From Phytohabitans sp036906915 (GTDB taxonomy: Bacteria > Actinomycetota > Actinomycetes > Mycobacteriales > Micromonosporaceae), in NCBI RefSeq assembly GCF_036906915.1, contig NZ_JBAKHX010000002.1:147878-211877 (forward strand): a stretch of 64,000 bases of DNA. The letters run 5' to 3'. Below, piece after piece: positions 36,469-47,281 of the stretch. Both the position numbers and the translations under genes were made by a program. Below the pieces are notes generated by a model, which saw nothing but the letters and a program-made list of their open reading frames with translations, ran no database searches and was not told where the DNA came from. The number at the start of each line of letters is the position of its first letter. Position 1 is the first letter of the stretch.

Positions 36469-37209
36469 ATGGAACTGATCCTGCTGGTTCTCCTGATTGT
36501 CCTGGTCATCGGCGGGGGCCTGTGGTGGAGCCGGATGAGCGCGGCGCGCCGGGAGCGCGACCTGGCAGACGCTCGCGCCGAGGCCCAGCGGTGGTACGAG
36601 CGGCTCGGTGGGCAGGTGATGAACCTCCAGGGCAGCGAGCCGGCGGTGCGGCAGGCGCTCGTCGACGCGGGTGAGCGGTACACGGCCGCCGGCAGTCAGC
36701 TCGAGCAGGCGCGCACCGTGCGGCAGTACGCGCTGGCACGGGAGACGGCGCTGGAGGGGCTCGCCTATGCCCGCGCCGCCCGGATCGCCCTGGGCATCGA
36801 CCCTGGACCCGACCTGCCGCCGCTCGCCGCGGCGCAGGGCGTCGGCCACCTCACCAAGGAGCGCGAGGTCGCCGTGCAGGGCCAGCACTACAAGGCGGGC
36901 CCGCAGCCGGGCTCCGACACGCCGTACTACTACCCGGGCGGCCGGGTGCAGGGCCGGCCCGTGCCCGCGGGCTGGTATTCGCAGCCTCTGTGGAAGCCGG
37001 CGCTGGCCGGTGCCGTGGGTGTGGTCGGTGGTCTCTTGATCTTCGACGCGCTGTTCTCGCCCGCGTTCGCCGACCCGGGGTATGGGTTCGACGCCGGGTA
37101 CTCGGAGGGCTTCCAGGATGGCGCGGCCCAGGGCGACGGCGGCGATTACGGCGGCGACATGGGCGGCGCCGATTACGGCGGCGGCGACTTCGGTGGCGGC
37201 GACTTCTAG
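36469..37209 (+). CDS. membrane-anchored hypothetical protein with Gly-rich tail
   Basis: A 246-residue protein with an N-terminal membrane helix (LILLVLLIVLVIGGGLWW), an Arg/Ala-rich helical region (about residues 24-110), a second hydrophobic helix (ALAGAVGVVGGLLIFDALF, about 180-200) and a C-terminal tail of GDYGGDMGGADYGGGD-type repeats. Gly/Asp-rich tails of this kind occur in actinobacterial proteins of unknown function. It is divergent from rmuC across 33 bp. Confidence 0.7.
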   Translation: MELILLVLLIVLVIGGGLWWSRMSAARRERDLADARAEAQRWYERLGGQVMNLQGSEPAVRQALVDAGERYTAAGSQLEQARTVRQYALARETALEGLAYARAARIALGIDPGPDLPPLAAAQGVGHLTKEREVAVQGQHYKAGPQPGSDTPYYYPGGRVQGRPVPAGWYSQPLWKPALAGAVGVVGGLLIFDALFSPAFADPGYGFDAGYSEGFQDGAAQGDGGDYGGDMGGADYGGGDFGGGDF

Positions 37210-37278
37210 CCTGCCGGCGTAGGAAGAGTAGGGCTAACCGGATGGCCGCGCGCCCGCCGCGGCGGCATATTCGTCAGC

Positions 37279-37926
37279 GTGAGCGTTGAGACCGAGGCGA
37301 TGACGATAAGGCGACCGGGGCGGGCATGGCTCGCCGGCGCGGTGGGTGCGGCGGTCGGCGTCGCGGGGTTGACCAGCACCGCCCAGGCCGCCGGGCACTT
37401 CCACTGGTGGGCCAACTTCATCGTGGTGCCGGGGGCGCTGATCGCGGCGTCCGGCGCGGTGCTGCTCGCGCAGGGGCGAGGCACCGGCAAGGGCCTGCTC
37501 GGGTACGTGACCGCCTGCGTCGGTGCGCTCGTCTTCACCGTCGGGGCGCTGCTGATGGTCGGCAAGATGAGCGACGGCTGGCCGTTGATGATCAGCCTGC
37601 CGGCGCTGGCGGTCGCCGGCACGTACGCGTGGCGCCCGGAGCACCCGCTGGTACGCGCCTTCCACCGCATGATCGCCTCGCTGGCAGTTGCCGGCGCCGT
37701 GCTCGGTGCCACGTTCCTGCTGATGAACGCCGACGCGATCGACCTTGAAGGCGACTGGTGGGGCTGGTTCATGATGCTCGGGGCGGTGCTGGTGGCCCTG
37801 AACGGCCTGGAACTTCTGCGGCACCGGATCGAGTACCGCCTACAGGCCGTGACTCTCGCCATCGGCCCGGCGGCATTCGTCTTCCTCTTGGGCCTGCGCA
37901 TGGCAAGGGGCGACTGGCCCTACTAA
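37279..37926 (+). CDS. polytopic membrane protein, function unknown
   Basis: A 215-residue protein with about six hydrophobic helices and short loops (FVVP..., DGWPLMISL, DAIDLEGDWWGW). The GTG at 37279 opens a short polar N-terminus (MSVETEAMTIRRPGR) before the first helix. It follows the preceding gene by 69 bp on the same strand and converges on valS across a hairpin. No conserved motif gives a function. Confidence 0.7.
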   Translation: MSVETEAMTIRRPGRAWLAGAVGAAVGVAGLTSTAQAAGHFHWWANFIVVPGALIAASGAVLLAQGRGTGKGLLGYVTACVGALVFTVGALLMVGKMSDGWPLMISLPALAVAGTYAWRPEHPLVRAFHRMIASLAVAGAVLGATFLLMNADAIDLEGDWWGWFMMLGAVLVALNGLELLRHRIEYRLQAVTLAIGPAAFVFLLGLRMARGDWPY

Positions 37927-37932
37927 CCGCGA

Positions 37933-37978
37933 TCAAGGCGTCGTCCAAGTCGCTCCCGCAACTTGAGCGACGCCTTGA
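37933..37978. terminator. hairpin between the membrane-protein gene and valS
   Basis: 18-nt arms (37933-37950 with 37961-37978, TCAAGGCGTCG...CAAGT) with a two-base internal mismatch and a 10-nt loop. It lies between converging genes. The GATCAAGGCGTCG-type sequence resembles a dispersed palindrome I associate with Micromonosporaceae. Confidence 0.7.
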
Positions 37979-37985
37979 CCACGGG

Positions 37986-40484
37986 CTAGAACGCGCAGGC
38001 GACGACCAGGGTCGGCGTGCGGTCGGGGAGCATGTCGAGCTTGCCGATCCGGCCCGCCGAGCGGAAGTCGCCCGCGACCAGCGCCAGCTTGTCGAGCAGC
38101 TCGGCCGGCCCCAGCGCCTCGGCGAGCGGCACGTCCGCGCGCATCGAGAGCCGGCGCTCGGACTTGGCCCGCCGCACCTGGGTCAGCGCCTCGCCGGCCA
38201 CCCGAAGCAGCTCCGGGTCACCGCCGCTGGGCACCTCGTACACCGACGGCCACGGCGAGCGGTGCACCGACCCGTACCGCCACCACGACCACACCTCCTC
38301 GGTCACGTACGGCAGGACCGGTGCGAACAGCCGCAACTGCACCGAGAGCGCGGTGGCGAGCGCCGCACGGGCGGAGTCGGCGGCGGCGCCGGTGCCGTAC
38401 GCGCGCTCCTTCACCAGCTCGATGTAGTCGTCGCAGAACGTCCAGAAGAACGACTCCGTCGCCTGCAGGGCGCCCGTGTGGTCGTACCCGTCGAATGCGG
38501 CGGTGGCGCTTGTGACGACGCTGGACAGGACCGCGAGCATCGACTGGTCGAGTGGTTCGGTGACGGGTGCCCGCAGCGCGTCGGCGGCGCCCAGGCCCAG
38601 CGCGAAGCGGGACGCGTTGAGCAGCTTGGTCGCGAGCCGCCGGCCGACCTTGATCTGGCCCGGGTCGTAGGCCAGGTCGGTGCCCGGGCGCCCGCTGGCC
38701 GCCCAGTACCGGACCGCGTCCGAGCCGTGCTGTTCCAGCAGGCCCATCGGGGTGACGACGTTGCCCTTGGACTTCGACATCTTCTTGCGGTCGGGGTCGA
38801 GGATCCAGCCCGACAGCACGGCGTCGCGCCACGGCAGTGTGGCGTGCTCCAGGTGCGCCCGCACCACGGACGAGAAGAGCCAGGTGCGGATGATTTCCTG
38901 CCCCTGTGGCCGCAGGTCCATCGGGAAGACCCGCTCGAACAGGTCCGGATCGGCCTCCCACCCGCTCACGATCTGCGGGGTGAGTGACGAGGTGGCCCAG
39001 GTGTCCATGACGTCGGGGTCGCCGATGAACCCGCCCGGACGTCCACGGTCGGGCTCGGTAAATCCATCCGGTATGTCCGAAGATGGGTCGATTGGTAGCC
39101 GTGACTCATCGGGTGTGAGAGGGTGGGAGTGGTCCGGCTCGCCAGCGTCGTCGAGCCGGTACCAGACCGGGATCGGCACCCCGAAGAAACGCTGCCGGCT
39201 GATCAGCCAGTCGCCGGTGAGGCCGCCCACCCAATGCTCGTACCGGTGGCGCATGTGCTCCGGCACCCACCGCAGCTCCCGCCCGCGGGCCAGTAGCGCC
39301 TCCCGCAGGTCGAGGTCGCGGCCGCCGTTCCCGATGTACCACTGCCGCGAGGCTACGATCTCCAGCGGCTGGTCGCCGCGCTCGTAGAACTTCACCGGAT
39401 GGGTCACCGGGCGGGGCTCGCCGACCAGGTCGTCGCCGAGAACTTCGACGATCGCTCGCCTGGCCTGATTGGCCGTCAGGCCGGCCAGCGGCGCGTACGC
39501 GGCGGGCGGCACGCCAGCGGGCGCCTCGGCCACCAGCCGCCCGTCGCGCCCGATCACCACGCGGGTGTCGAGCCGCAGCTCCCGCCACCACGTCACGTCG
39601 GCGAGGTCGCCGAACGTACACACCATCGCGATGCCGGTGCCCTTGTCCGGGTCAGCGAGCGGGTGGGCGTGCACCGGCACCTCGACGCCGAAGACAGGCG
39701 TGCGGGCCGTGCGTCCGACGAGATCGGCGTACCGCTCGTCGGACGGGTGACACACCAGCGCCACGCACGCGGGCAGCAGCTCGGGCCGGGTGGTCTCGAT
39801 GTGCACGTCGCCGGACGGGCCGTGGAACCGCAGCCGGTGGTAGGCGCCCGGGCGCTCCCGGTCTTCCAGCTCCGCCTGCGCCACGGCGGTGCGAAACCCG
39901 ACATCCCACAGCGTCGGCGCCTCAGCCGTGTACGCCTCGCCGCGCGCCAGGTTGCGCAGGAACGCCCGCTGCGACGCGGCCCGCGCACGCGCGCCGATGG
40001 TCGTGTACGTCATGGACCAGTCCACCGACAGGCCCAGCCGCCGCCAGAGCGCTTCAAAGGCGCGCTCGTCTTCGGCGGTCAGCCGCTCGCACAGCTCGAC
40101 GAAGTTGCGCCGCGAGATGGGCTGCGCCCCAGACCCGCGCGTGGGCTCCCACGACGGGTCGTACGGCAGCGACGGGTCGCAGCGGACCCCGTACACGTTC
40201 TGCACCCGCCGCTCGGTGGGCAGGCCGTTGTCGTCCCAGCCCATCGGGTAGAAGACCGCCTTGCCGCGCATCCGCTGGAAGCGCGCGACGGTATCGGTGT
40301 GCGTATATGAGAAAACGTGCCCGACGTGCAGCTCGCCCGATACCGTCGGCGGCGGAGTGTCGATCGAAAACACATCGCCGCGGGACTTGTCGCGCGGAAA
40401 TGTGTACGTGCCCTCCTCTTGCCAACGCTGTGCCCACTTCTCCTCGACTCCGTCGAGGGTGGGGCGCTCGGGTAGCCCAATCAT
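37986..40484 (-). CDS. valS: valine--tRNA ligase
   Basis: An 832-residue class Ia valyl-tRNA synthetase. The HIGH motif is PPPTVSGELHVGHVFSYTH (HVGH), the KMSKS motif is DRKKMSKSKGNVVTP, and the editing domain lies between. The PPTVSG form and length (about 830 rather than 900-950 aa) fit the shorter ValS branch found in many actinobacteria and archaea. It charges tRNA-Val and hydrolyses mis-charged Thr. It stands alone between two hairpin-bounded units. Confidence 0.95.
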   Translation of the reverse strand: MIGLPERPTLDGVEEKWAQRWQEEGTYTFPRDKSRGDVFSIDTPPPTVSGELHVGHVFSYTHTDTVARFQRMRGKAVFYPMGWDDNGLPTERRVQNVYGVRCDPSLPYDPSWEPTRGSGAQPISRRNFVELCERLTAEDERAFEALWRRLGLSVDWSMTYTTIGARARAASQRAFLRNLARGEAYTAEAPTLWDVGFRTAVAQAELEDRERPGAYHRLRFHGPSGDVHIETTRPELLPACVALVCHPSDERYADLVGRTARTPVFGVEVPVHAHPLADPDKGTGIAMVCTFGDLADVTWWRELRLDTRVVIGRDGRLVAEAPAGVPPAAYAPLAGLTANQARRAIVEVLGDDLVGEPRPVTHPVKFYERGDQPLEIVASRQWYIGNGGRDLDLREALLARGRELRWVPEHMRHRYEHWVGGLTGDWLISRQRFFGVPIPVWYRLDDAGEPDHSHPLTPDESRLPIDPSSDIPDGFTEPDRGRPGGFIGDPDVMDTWATSSLTPQIVSGWEADPDLFERVFPMDLRPQGQEIIRTWLFSSVVRAHLEHATLPWRDAVLSGWILDPDRKKMSKSKGNVVTPMGLLEQHGSDAVRYWAASGRPGTDLAYDPGQIKVGRRLATKLLNASRFALGLGAADALRAPVTEPLDQSMLAVLSSVVTSATAAFDGYDHTGALQATESFFWTFCDDYIELVKERAYGTGAAADSARAALATALSVQLRLFAPVLPYVTEEVWSWWRYGSVHRSPWPSVYEVPSGGDPELLRVAGEALTQVRRAKSERRLSMRADVPLAEALGPAELLDKLALVAGDFRSAGRIGKLDMLPDRTPTLVVACAF

Positions 40485-40524
40485 GCGTCGATGCTACGGA
40501 GAGATCACCCCCGGCGGCACGTCG

Positions 40525-42357
40525 TTATACGAGGCTGTCGCGCCACTGAGTGTGTAGGAGGGCGTAGCGGCCGCCGGTCGCGATCAGCTCCTCGGGTGGG
40601 CCGTCCTCGACGATCCGACCGGCGTCGAGCACCAGCACCCGGTCGGCGATCTCCACAGTAGACAGCCGGTGCGCGATGACGATCGCCGTGCGCTCGCTCA
40701 GGATCGTGCGCAGCGCGCGCTGCACCAACCGCTCGCTGGGCACGTCGAGTGACGATGTGGCCTCGTCGAGGATCAGCACGGTCGGGTCGGCGAGGAACGC
40801 CCGCGCGAAAGCCACGAGCTGCCGCTGCCCCGCCGAGAGCCGCCCGCCGCGGCGGTGCACGTCGGTGTCGTACCCGTCGGGTAGCGCCGCGATGAAGCCG
40901 TGCGCGCCGATCGCCCGCGCCGCGGCGGCAACCTCGTCGTCGGTGGCGGTCGGTCGCCCGAACCGGATGTTGTCGGCGATGCTCCCGGAGAAGAGGTGGT
41001 TTTCCTGGGTGACCATCACGACCGCGCGGCGCAGGTCGGCGTCGGCCACGTCGCGCAGGTCGACGCCGTCGAGCGCGACCGATCCCGTCACCGGGTCGTA
41101 GAACCGGGCCACCAGCTTGGCGATCGTGGACTTGCCGGCGCCGGTCGCGCCGACGAGCGCCACCGTCTGGCCCGCGGGGATGTGCAGGTCGAGGGTGGGC
41201 AGGATCGGCTGGTCGGGCCGGTAGTGAAAGGTCACCGCCCGGAACTCCAGGGCGCCGCCTCCGCCGGGCGGCAGCGCCACGGGCCGCGCGGGCTCCGGCA
41301 CCGCCGGCTTCTCGTCGAGTACTCCCGAGAGCTTCTCCAGGGCGGCGGTGGCCGACTGGAGCGAGTTGTAGAACTGGCTCAGCTCCTGCATCGGCTCGAA
41401 GAACCGCCGCAGGTACAGCAGGAAGGCTGCCAGCACGCCGATCTCGGTGCGGCCGTGCATGACCAGCCAGCCGCCGTACGTGAGGATGACCGCGATCGTG
41501 ATGTTGCCGATCACCTTGATGCCCGGCGAGTACGTGGCGATGAGGCGGAACGCGCGCAGGTTGGCCCGGCGGTAGTCGTCGTTGACCTTCTCGAAGATCT
41601 GCTGGTTGCGCGGCTCGCGGCGGAACGCCTGGACGGCCCGGATGCCGCCGAGCGACTCGACGAAGTGGACGATCACCAGGGCGACCGCCTCGCGGGTGCG
41701 GCGGTAGGCGCGGGCCGAGGCGCGGGCGAACCATCGCGAGAGCCACAGCAGGAACGGGAACGCCAGCAGCGTGACCGCCGCGAGTGGCGCGTCGAGCCAC
41801 AGCAGGATGCCGGCCACCGACAGCACCGACAGCCCGGCGAGCACGAGGTCGTCGATGCCGCCGTCGGCCAGTTCGGCAATCGAGTCCATGTCGCTCGTGA
41901 GCCGCGCCACGACGCGGCCCGACGTGTATCGCTCGTGGAAGCTGATCGATAGGTGCTGGAAGTGGTCGTACACCCGCTGGCGCAGGTCGAGCAGGACGGC
42001 CTGGCCGATACGCGCGGAGAGCACCAGGAAACCCCGCTTGCCGATGTACTCGGCGATGGTCGCGGCGAGGAACGCGGACGCGATCGCGATGAGCGGGGCG
42101 GCGTTGCCGTCGTCGCGCAGCGGCGGGATGGCGCTGTCGATGCCGAGCATGACCAGGTACGGGCCGGCCATGCCGGCGGCGTTCTGCAACAGCAGCAGCC
42201 CGACGGCGACCGTGAGCAGCCTGCGGTGTGGCCGGATCAGTGAGGCGAGCAGCGTCCGGCTGCGGGCGCGCAGGCGGACCACCGAACCGGTCTCCGCAAC
42301 CGTCTGCTCGGCTACCTGGTCGGGCGCGATGCCCCGCCAGCTATCGGCTGACGACAT
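40525..42357 (-). CDS. ABC exporter subunit B (TMD-NBD, canonical Walker B)
   Basis: A 610-residue half-transporter: six transmembrane helices (about residues 45-325) fused to an ATPase domain. It has Walker A GATGAGKSTI, the Q-loop in VTQENHLF, a slightly altered signature LSAGQRQLVAFARA, and Walker B VLILDEATSSLD with the catalytic Glu. The ATG at 42357 overlaps the end of the upstream partner by 17 bp, so the two are coupled. Together they form a heterodimeric type IV exporter for an unknown substrate. Confidence 0.92.
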   Translation of the reverse strand: MSSADSWRGIAPDQVAEQTVAETGSVVRLRARSRTLLASLIRPHRRLLTVAVGLLLLQNAAGMAGPYLVMLGIDSAIPPLRDDGNAAPLIAIASAFLAATIAEYIGKRGFLVLSARIGQAVLLDLRQRVYDHFQHLSISFHERYTSGRVVARLTSDMDSIAELADGGIDDLVLAGLSVLSVAGILLWLDAPLAAVTLLAFPFLLWLSRWFARASARAYRRTREAVALVIVHFVESLGGIRAVQAFRREPRNQQIFEKVNDDYRRANLRAFRLIATYSPGIKVIGNITIAVILTYGGWLVMHGRTEIGVLAAFLLYLRRFFEPMQELSQFYNSLQSATAALEKLSGVLDEKPAVPEPARPVALPPGGGGALEFRAVTFHYRPDQPILPTLDLHIPAGQTVALVGATGAGKSTIAKLVARFYDPVTGSVALDGVDLRDVADADLRRAVVMVTQENHLFSGSIADNIRFGRPTATDDEVAAAARAIGAHGFIAALPDGYDTDVHRRGGRLSAGQRQLVAFARAFLADPTVLILDEATSSLDVPSERLVQRALRTILSERTAIVIAHRLSTVEIADRVLVLDAGRIVEDGPPEELIATGGRYALLHTQWRDSLV

Positions 42358-44110
42358 CGTCGACCTCGGCGGAGGCGGAGAGCGCCGCGCGGTACGCGGG
42401 AACGTCGCTGAGCAGCTCGGAGTGGGTGCCGATCGCGACGATCTCGCCACCGGCCAGCAGTGCGACCCGGTCGGCGAGCGCCACGGTGGACGGCCGGTGC
42501 ACCACCAGGAGCGCGGTGGTGCCGTGGAGCACCCGGGCGAGCGCGTCTTCGACCAGCGCCTCGGTGTGCACGTCGAGCGCCGAGAGCGGGTCGTCGAGCA
42601 CGAGTACCCGGGGCCGGCTGACCACCGCCCGGGCGAGCGCGAGCCGCTGGCGCTGGCCGCCGGACAGCGACAGGCCCTGCTCGCCGATCCGGGTGTCGAG
42701 CCCCCACGGCAGGTCGTACACGAAGCCCGCCTGCGCCACCGCGAGCGCCTCGGCGATCTCGTCGTCGGCGGCCTCGTGGCGCCCGAGCGTGAGGTTTTCC
42801 CGCACCGACATGGAGAAGAGCGTCGGCTCCTCGAAGGCCATGCCGACCAGCCGGCGCAGCGAGGTGAGCTTGATGTCGCGGATGTCGCGGCCGTCGAGCG
42901 TGATGCGACCGCCACTGACGTCGTACAGGCGGGGCGCGAGCGATACCAGGCTGGTCTTGCCCGAGCCGGTGGCGCCGACGATGGCGAGCGTCTCGCCCGG
43001 CCGCACGTCGAGGTCGATGCGGCGCAGCACGGGCGCGCTGGTGCCCGGGTACGTGAACGACACGCCCTCGAACCTCAGGTGCCCCTCGGCCTCCTGGACC
43101 GCGACCGCACCCGGCCGATCCACGATGGACGGTGCGGTGTCGAGCACGTCGTGGATGCGGTCGGCGGCGGTCATCGCCTCCTGCGCGTTCGCGATGATCC
43201 AGCCCAGCGACTCGATCGGCCAGATCAGCATGAGCTGGAGCGACACGAACGCGACCAGCTCGCCGAGCGTCATCGCGCCGCGTGCGACCGAGACCGAGCC
43301 CGCGACCAGCACGATCGCAAGCGTCAGGTTGGGCACCAGGTCGAACCGCGCCGAGCTGAGCGCCAGCAGCCGGCCCTTACCGATCGCGGTGTCGTGCAGG
43401 CGGCGCGCCTCGCGACCGAACCGGTTGGCCATGTGCGGTCGACGACCGAACGACTTGATCGTGCGTAGGCCCTGCGCCGACTCCTCGACGAGCGTGGCGA
43501 CGTCGCCGAGCTCGTCCTGCATCCGTCGGGAAGCCGCGATGTAGTGCCGGGAGAAGTGCCTGCTGAGCAGGAAGAGCGGCACGCCGCTGGCGGCCACCAG
43601 CAGCCCGAGCGGCCAGCGCAGGTGGATCAGCAGCGCCACGACAGTGACGTACGTGGCGGTGTTGACGATCAGGAACACCAGCCCGAACGACAGGAACCGC
43701 CGGATCACCGACAGGTCGGCGGTGATGCGCGAGAGGAGCTGTCCGGTCTGCCACTGGTCGTGGAACGAGATCTGCAGCCGCTGGAGGTGGGCGTAGAGCT
43801 CGTTGCGGATCGCGGTCTCCATGCCGAGCGCGGACGCCGCCTGGGTCCATCGCCGGATGAAGATGAGGCCGGCCTCGATGAGGCCGAAGACCGCCGCGAG
43901 CGCGCCGAGCTGCCACAGGCCGACCGGGTCGCGGTGGGCGATCGGGCCGTCGACGACCTGCGCGACGACCAGCGGGACGGCGATGCTGGCGCCCGTCGCG
44001 GCGAACGCGGCGAGCACCAGCCACACCATCTGGCCCAGATAAGGGCGGACATAACGACGGATTCGCCACAGATTGTGCACCGGGTGTCGTCTGTCACCGT
44101 GGTAGTGCAC
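42341..44110 (-). CDS. ABC exporter subunit A (TMD-NBD, degenerate Walker B)
   Basis: A 589-residue half-transporter, first gene of the pair. Walker A is GATGSGKTSL and the signature LSGGQRQRLALARA is perfect, but Walker B is VLVLDDPLSALD with Asp in place of the catalytic Glu. Q-loop: AFEEPTLF. Its partner has the opposite pattern (good Glu, altered LSAGQ), the complementary arrangement of heterodimers with one consensus and one degenerate ATP site. No regulator or drug-specific gene adjoins. Confidence 0.92.
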   Translation of the reverse strand: MHYHGDRRHPVHNLWRIRRYVRPYLGQMVWLVLAAFAATGASIAVPLVVAQVVDGPIAHRDPVGLWQLGALAAVFGLIEAGLIFIRRWTQAASALGMETAIRNELYAHLQRLQISFHDQWQTGQLLSRITADLSVIRRFLSFGLVFLIVNTATYVTVVALLIHLRWPLGLLVAASGVPLFLLSRHFSRHYIAASRRMQDELGDVATLVEESAQGLRTIKSFGRRPHMANRFGREARRLHDTAIGKGRLLALSSARFDLVPNLTLAIVLVAGSVSVARGAMTLGELVAFVSLQLMLIWPIESLGWIIANAQEAMTAADRIHDVLDTAPSIVDRPGAVAVQEAEGHLRFEGVSFTYPGTSAPVLRRIDLDVRPGETLAIVGATGSGKTSLVSLAPRLYDVSGGRITLDGRDIRDIKLTSLRRLVGMAFEEPTLFSMSVRENLTLGRHEAADDEIAEALAVAQAGFVYDLPWGLDTRIGEQGLSLSGGQRQRLALARAVVSRPRVLVLDDPLSALDVHTEALVEDALARVLHGTTALLVVHRPSTVALADRVALLAGGEIVAIGTHSELLSDVPAYRAALSASAEVDDVVSR

Positions 44111-44139
44111 AGAGTGACGTTATCTGTTACGTCTGACGT

Positions 44140-44652
44140 TTACGAGTTAGTTGTGGTCTCGTGTGCCAGAAGCCACTTCTTCACGTCGAGGCCCCACCGG
44201 TACCCGCGCAGGGTGCCGTCGGTGCCGACGACCCGGTGGCACGGCACGAACAGCGCGATGGCGTTGCGGGCGCAGGCGCTCGCGGCTGCCCGGATCGCAC
44301 CCGGCCGGCCCGCCAGCTCGGCGAGCTCGGTGTACGTCACCGGCTGCCCCGGCTTGACGGTCCGTAGCGTGGCCCAGGAATGCCCGAGGAACGCCCCACC
44401 GGTGTGCTGCTCCACTCGCACCTCGTCGATCGCCGCCACGTCACCGTCTAGATAGGACCTGAGAGCAACGGTCACCGGTCCCAGGTGCGGGCGGGCGCGT
44501 GGCTGTGCGCGAAGGCTCGGATGTACCAGCCGGAGCAGCTCCGGCACGTCGGTGGTGAAGCCCGCCGCGCGGACCGCGTTGTCGTCGCTCGCCAGGATCG
44601 TGAATGGGCCGGCAGGTGTATCTGCGGTCGTCATGTGCATTTTCTTCTCCAT
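44140..44652 (-). CDS. ogt: methylated-DNA--protein-cysteine methyltransferase
   Basis: A 170-residue suicide repair protein that takes the alkyl group from O6-alkylguanine. The acceptor Cys is in ALFVPCHRVVGTDG, and the HTH-bearing segment PVTYTELAELAGRPGAIRAAASACARN precedes it. The ATG at 44652 lies 3 bp after the stop of the ada/alkA-like gene, so the two form an alkylation-repair operon. Confidence 0.93.
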   Translation of the reverse strand: MEKKMHMTTADTPAGPFTILASDDNAVRAAGFTTDVPELLRLVHPSLRAQPRARPHLGPVTVALRSYLDGDVAAIDEVRVEQHTGGAFLGHSWATLRTVKPGQPVTYTELAELAGRPGAIRAAASACARNAIALFVPCHRVVGTDGTLRGYRWGLDVKKWLLAHETTTNS

Positions 44653-44655
44653 ATT

Positions 44656-46062
44656 TCATGACCTCCACAGTCTGATCAGGGCGTACGAGCGCCACGGCCG
44701 CCAGCGGGTCGCGTACGCGTCGAGCGCCTTCGGGTCGTCGGGGATGCCGAGCGCCTCCGCGCCCCGGCGGATCCCCAGGTCGGTCGGGAGGAATGTGTCC
44801 GGGTCGCCGATGCCGCGCATGGCCACGTAGCCGGCGGTCCACGCTCCGATGCCGGGTAGGGCGGTAAGCCCGGCGACCGCCGACTCCCGGTCGGCCCCCG
44901 GGTCCAGGTGCAGGCCGCCCGCCACCGCCTCGGCGAGCGCGCGGATCGTCGCTCGCCTGGCCGCCGGCATCCGGAACGCCTCGTCCGGCAACTCCAGCAC
45001 CTGCTCGGGCGACGGGAACGGCGTGAGCTCATCAGGTCTGGTGGGCACCAGGCTGGTCAGGATGCGGCGCGCGGCCGGTACCGAAATCTGCTGGCCGACG
45101 ACGGCCCGGACCGCCATCTCCCAGCCGTCCACTGACCGCGGCACGCGAACGCCCGGCTCCTTCGCGATAGCCGGCGCCAGCGCCTCGTCCGCCGCGAGCG
45201 TCGCGTCCACGGCGACGGGGTCGGCGTCCAGGTCGAGGAGCCGGCGGCAGCGCGCCACCGCGGGCGCCAGGTCGCGCACGTCCGTCAGGCGCAGCCGCGC
45301 GGCGACGTACTCCGGCTGCGGCGTGAGCGTGACCGTGGCGGTGCCGTGCGGCAGCCGCAGCGCCCGCTGGTACGTGGTCGCGTCGACCTCCTCGACGCCC
45401 GGGATCGCCCGCAACGCGAGGAACTCCAGCAGCGACGCGGCGTGCAGCGGCGGCCGGTACGCCAGCCGGAGCGCGACGGTGCCCGCCTCGACGGCCCGGC
45501 GGGCACCGGGCTTGCGCAGCTGTGAAGGTGCGGCGCCGTACACCTCCCGGATCGTCTCGTTGAACTGCCGCACGCTGCCGAACCCGGCCGCGAACGCGAT
45601 CTCGGCCAGCCCCAGGTCGGTCGTCTCTATCAGGATGCGGGCCGTCTGCGCCCGTTGCGCCCGGGCCAGCGCCAGCGGGCCGGCGCCCAACTCGGCCGTC
45701 AGCATCCGGTGCAGGTGCCGCTCGGTGTACCCGAGCCGGCTCGCCAGCCCCGGCACGCCGTCCCGGTCGACCACGCCGTCGCCGATCAGCCGCATCGCGC
45801 GCCCGACCAGGTCGGCCCGCGCGTCCCACTCCGGCGAGCCCGGTGCCGCGTCCGGGCGGCACCTGCGACACGCCCGGAAGCCCGCGCGCTGCGCCGCCGC
45901 GGCCGACGGGTAGAACTGGACGTTCGGCCGCTTCGGCGTCACCGCCGGGCAGGACGGTTTGCAATAAATCCCCGTCGAGGTCACCGCGGTGTAGAACCAC
46001 CCGTCGAACCGCTGGTCGCGGCTGTCGACGGCCCGGTAGCACCGCTCGAAATCGAGTTCCAC
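44656..46062 (-). CDS. alkA: Ada-AraC-AlkA fusion: alkylation-response DNA glycosylase
   Basis: A 468-residue fusion. The N-terminal Ada zinc domain (about 1-75) has GIYCKPSCPAV and ACRRCRPD with four cysteines. An AraC-type HTH follows (about 85-180, LGLAEIAFAAGFGSVRQFN). The C-terminal half is a 3-methyladenine DNA glycosylase with VGQQISVPAARR, the helix-hairpin-helix LPGIGAWTAGYVAMRG and the catalytic Asp region PTDLGIRRG. The first Cys of the zinc domain may be a methyl sensor. The GTG at 46062 is chosen as the family-like start. It is transcribed with ogt. Confidence 0.93.
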   Translation of the reverse strand: MELDFERCYRAVDSRDQRFDGWFYTAVTSTGIYCKPSCPAVTPKRPNVQFYPSAAAAQRAGFRACRRCRPDAAPGSPEWDARADLVGRAMRLIGDGVVDRDGVPGLASRLGYTERHLHRMLTAELGAGPLALARAQRAQTARILIETTDLGLAEIAFAAGFGSVRQFNETIREVYGAAPSQLRKPGARRAVEAGTVALRLAYRPPLHAASLLEFLALRAIPGVEEVDATTYQRALRLPHGTATVTLTPQPEYVAARLRLTDVRDLAPAVARCRRLLDLDADPVAVDATLAADEALAPAIAKEPGVRVPRSVDGWEMAVRAVVGQQISVPAARRILTSLVPTRPDELTPFPSPEQVLELPDEAFRMPAARRATIRALAEAVAGGLHLDPGADRESAVAGLTALPGIGAWTAGYVAMRGIGDPDTFLPTDLGIRRGAEALGIPDDPKALDAYATRWRPWRSYALIRLWRS

Positions 46063-46129
46063 GCCATCGATCCTGCCCCAGGACGAGGGGTATGGCTGGC
46101 GGATTTCGGACGTGGCCGTGATGGCGAGC

Positions 46130-46158
46130 GCGCGAGCCACCCGAGCGGAGCGAGGGCA
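46130..46158. repeat. 29-bp CCGAGCGGAGC repeat upstream of ychF
   Basis: It matches the element at 33600-33628 upstream of purK at 27 of 29 positions. It lies in the divergent alkA/ychF promoter region, 30 bp before the ychF start codon. Confidence 0.75.
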
Positions 46159-46187
46159 TCGGACTCAGGCGCGTAGACTCGCGGTCC

Positions 46188-47273
<1,086 letters not shown>

Positions 47274-47281
47274 CGGGCTGG

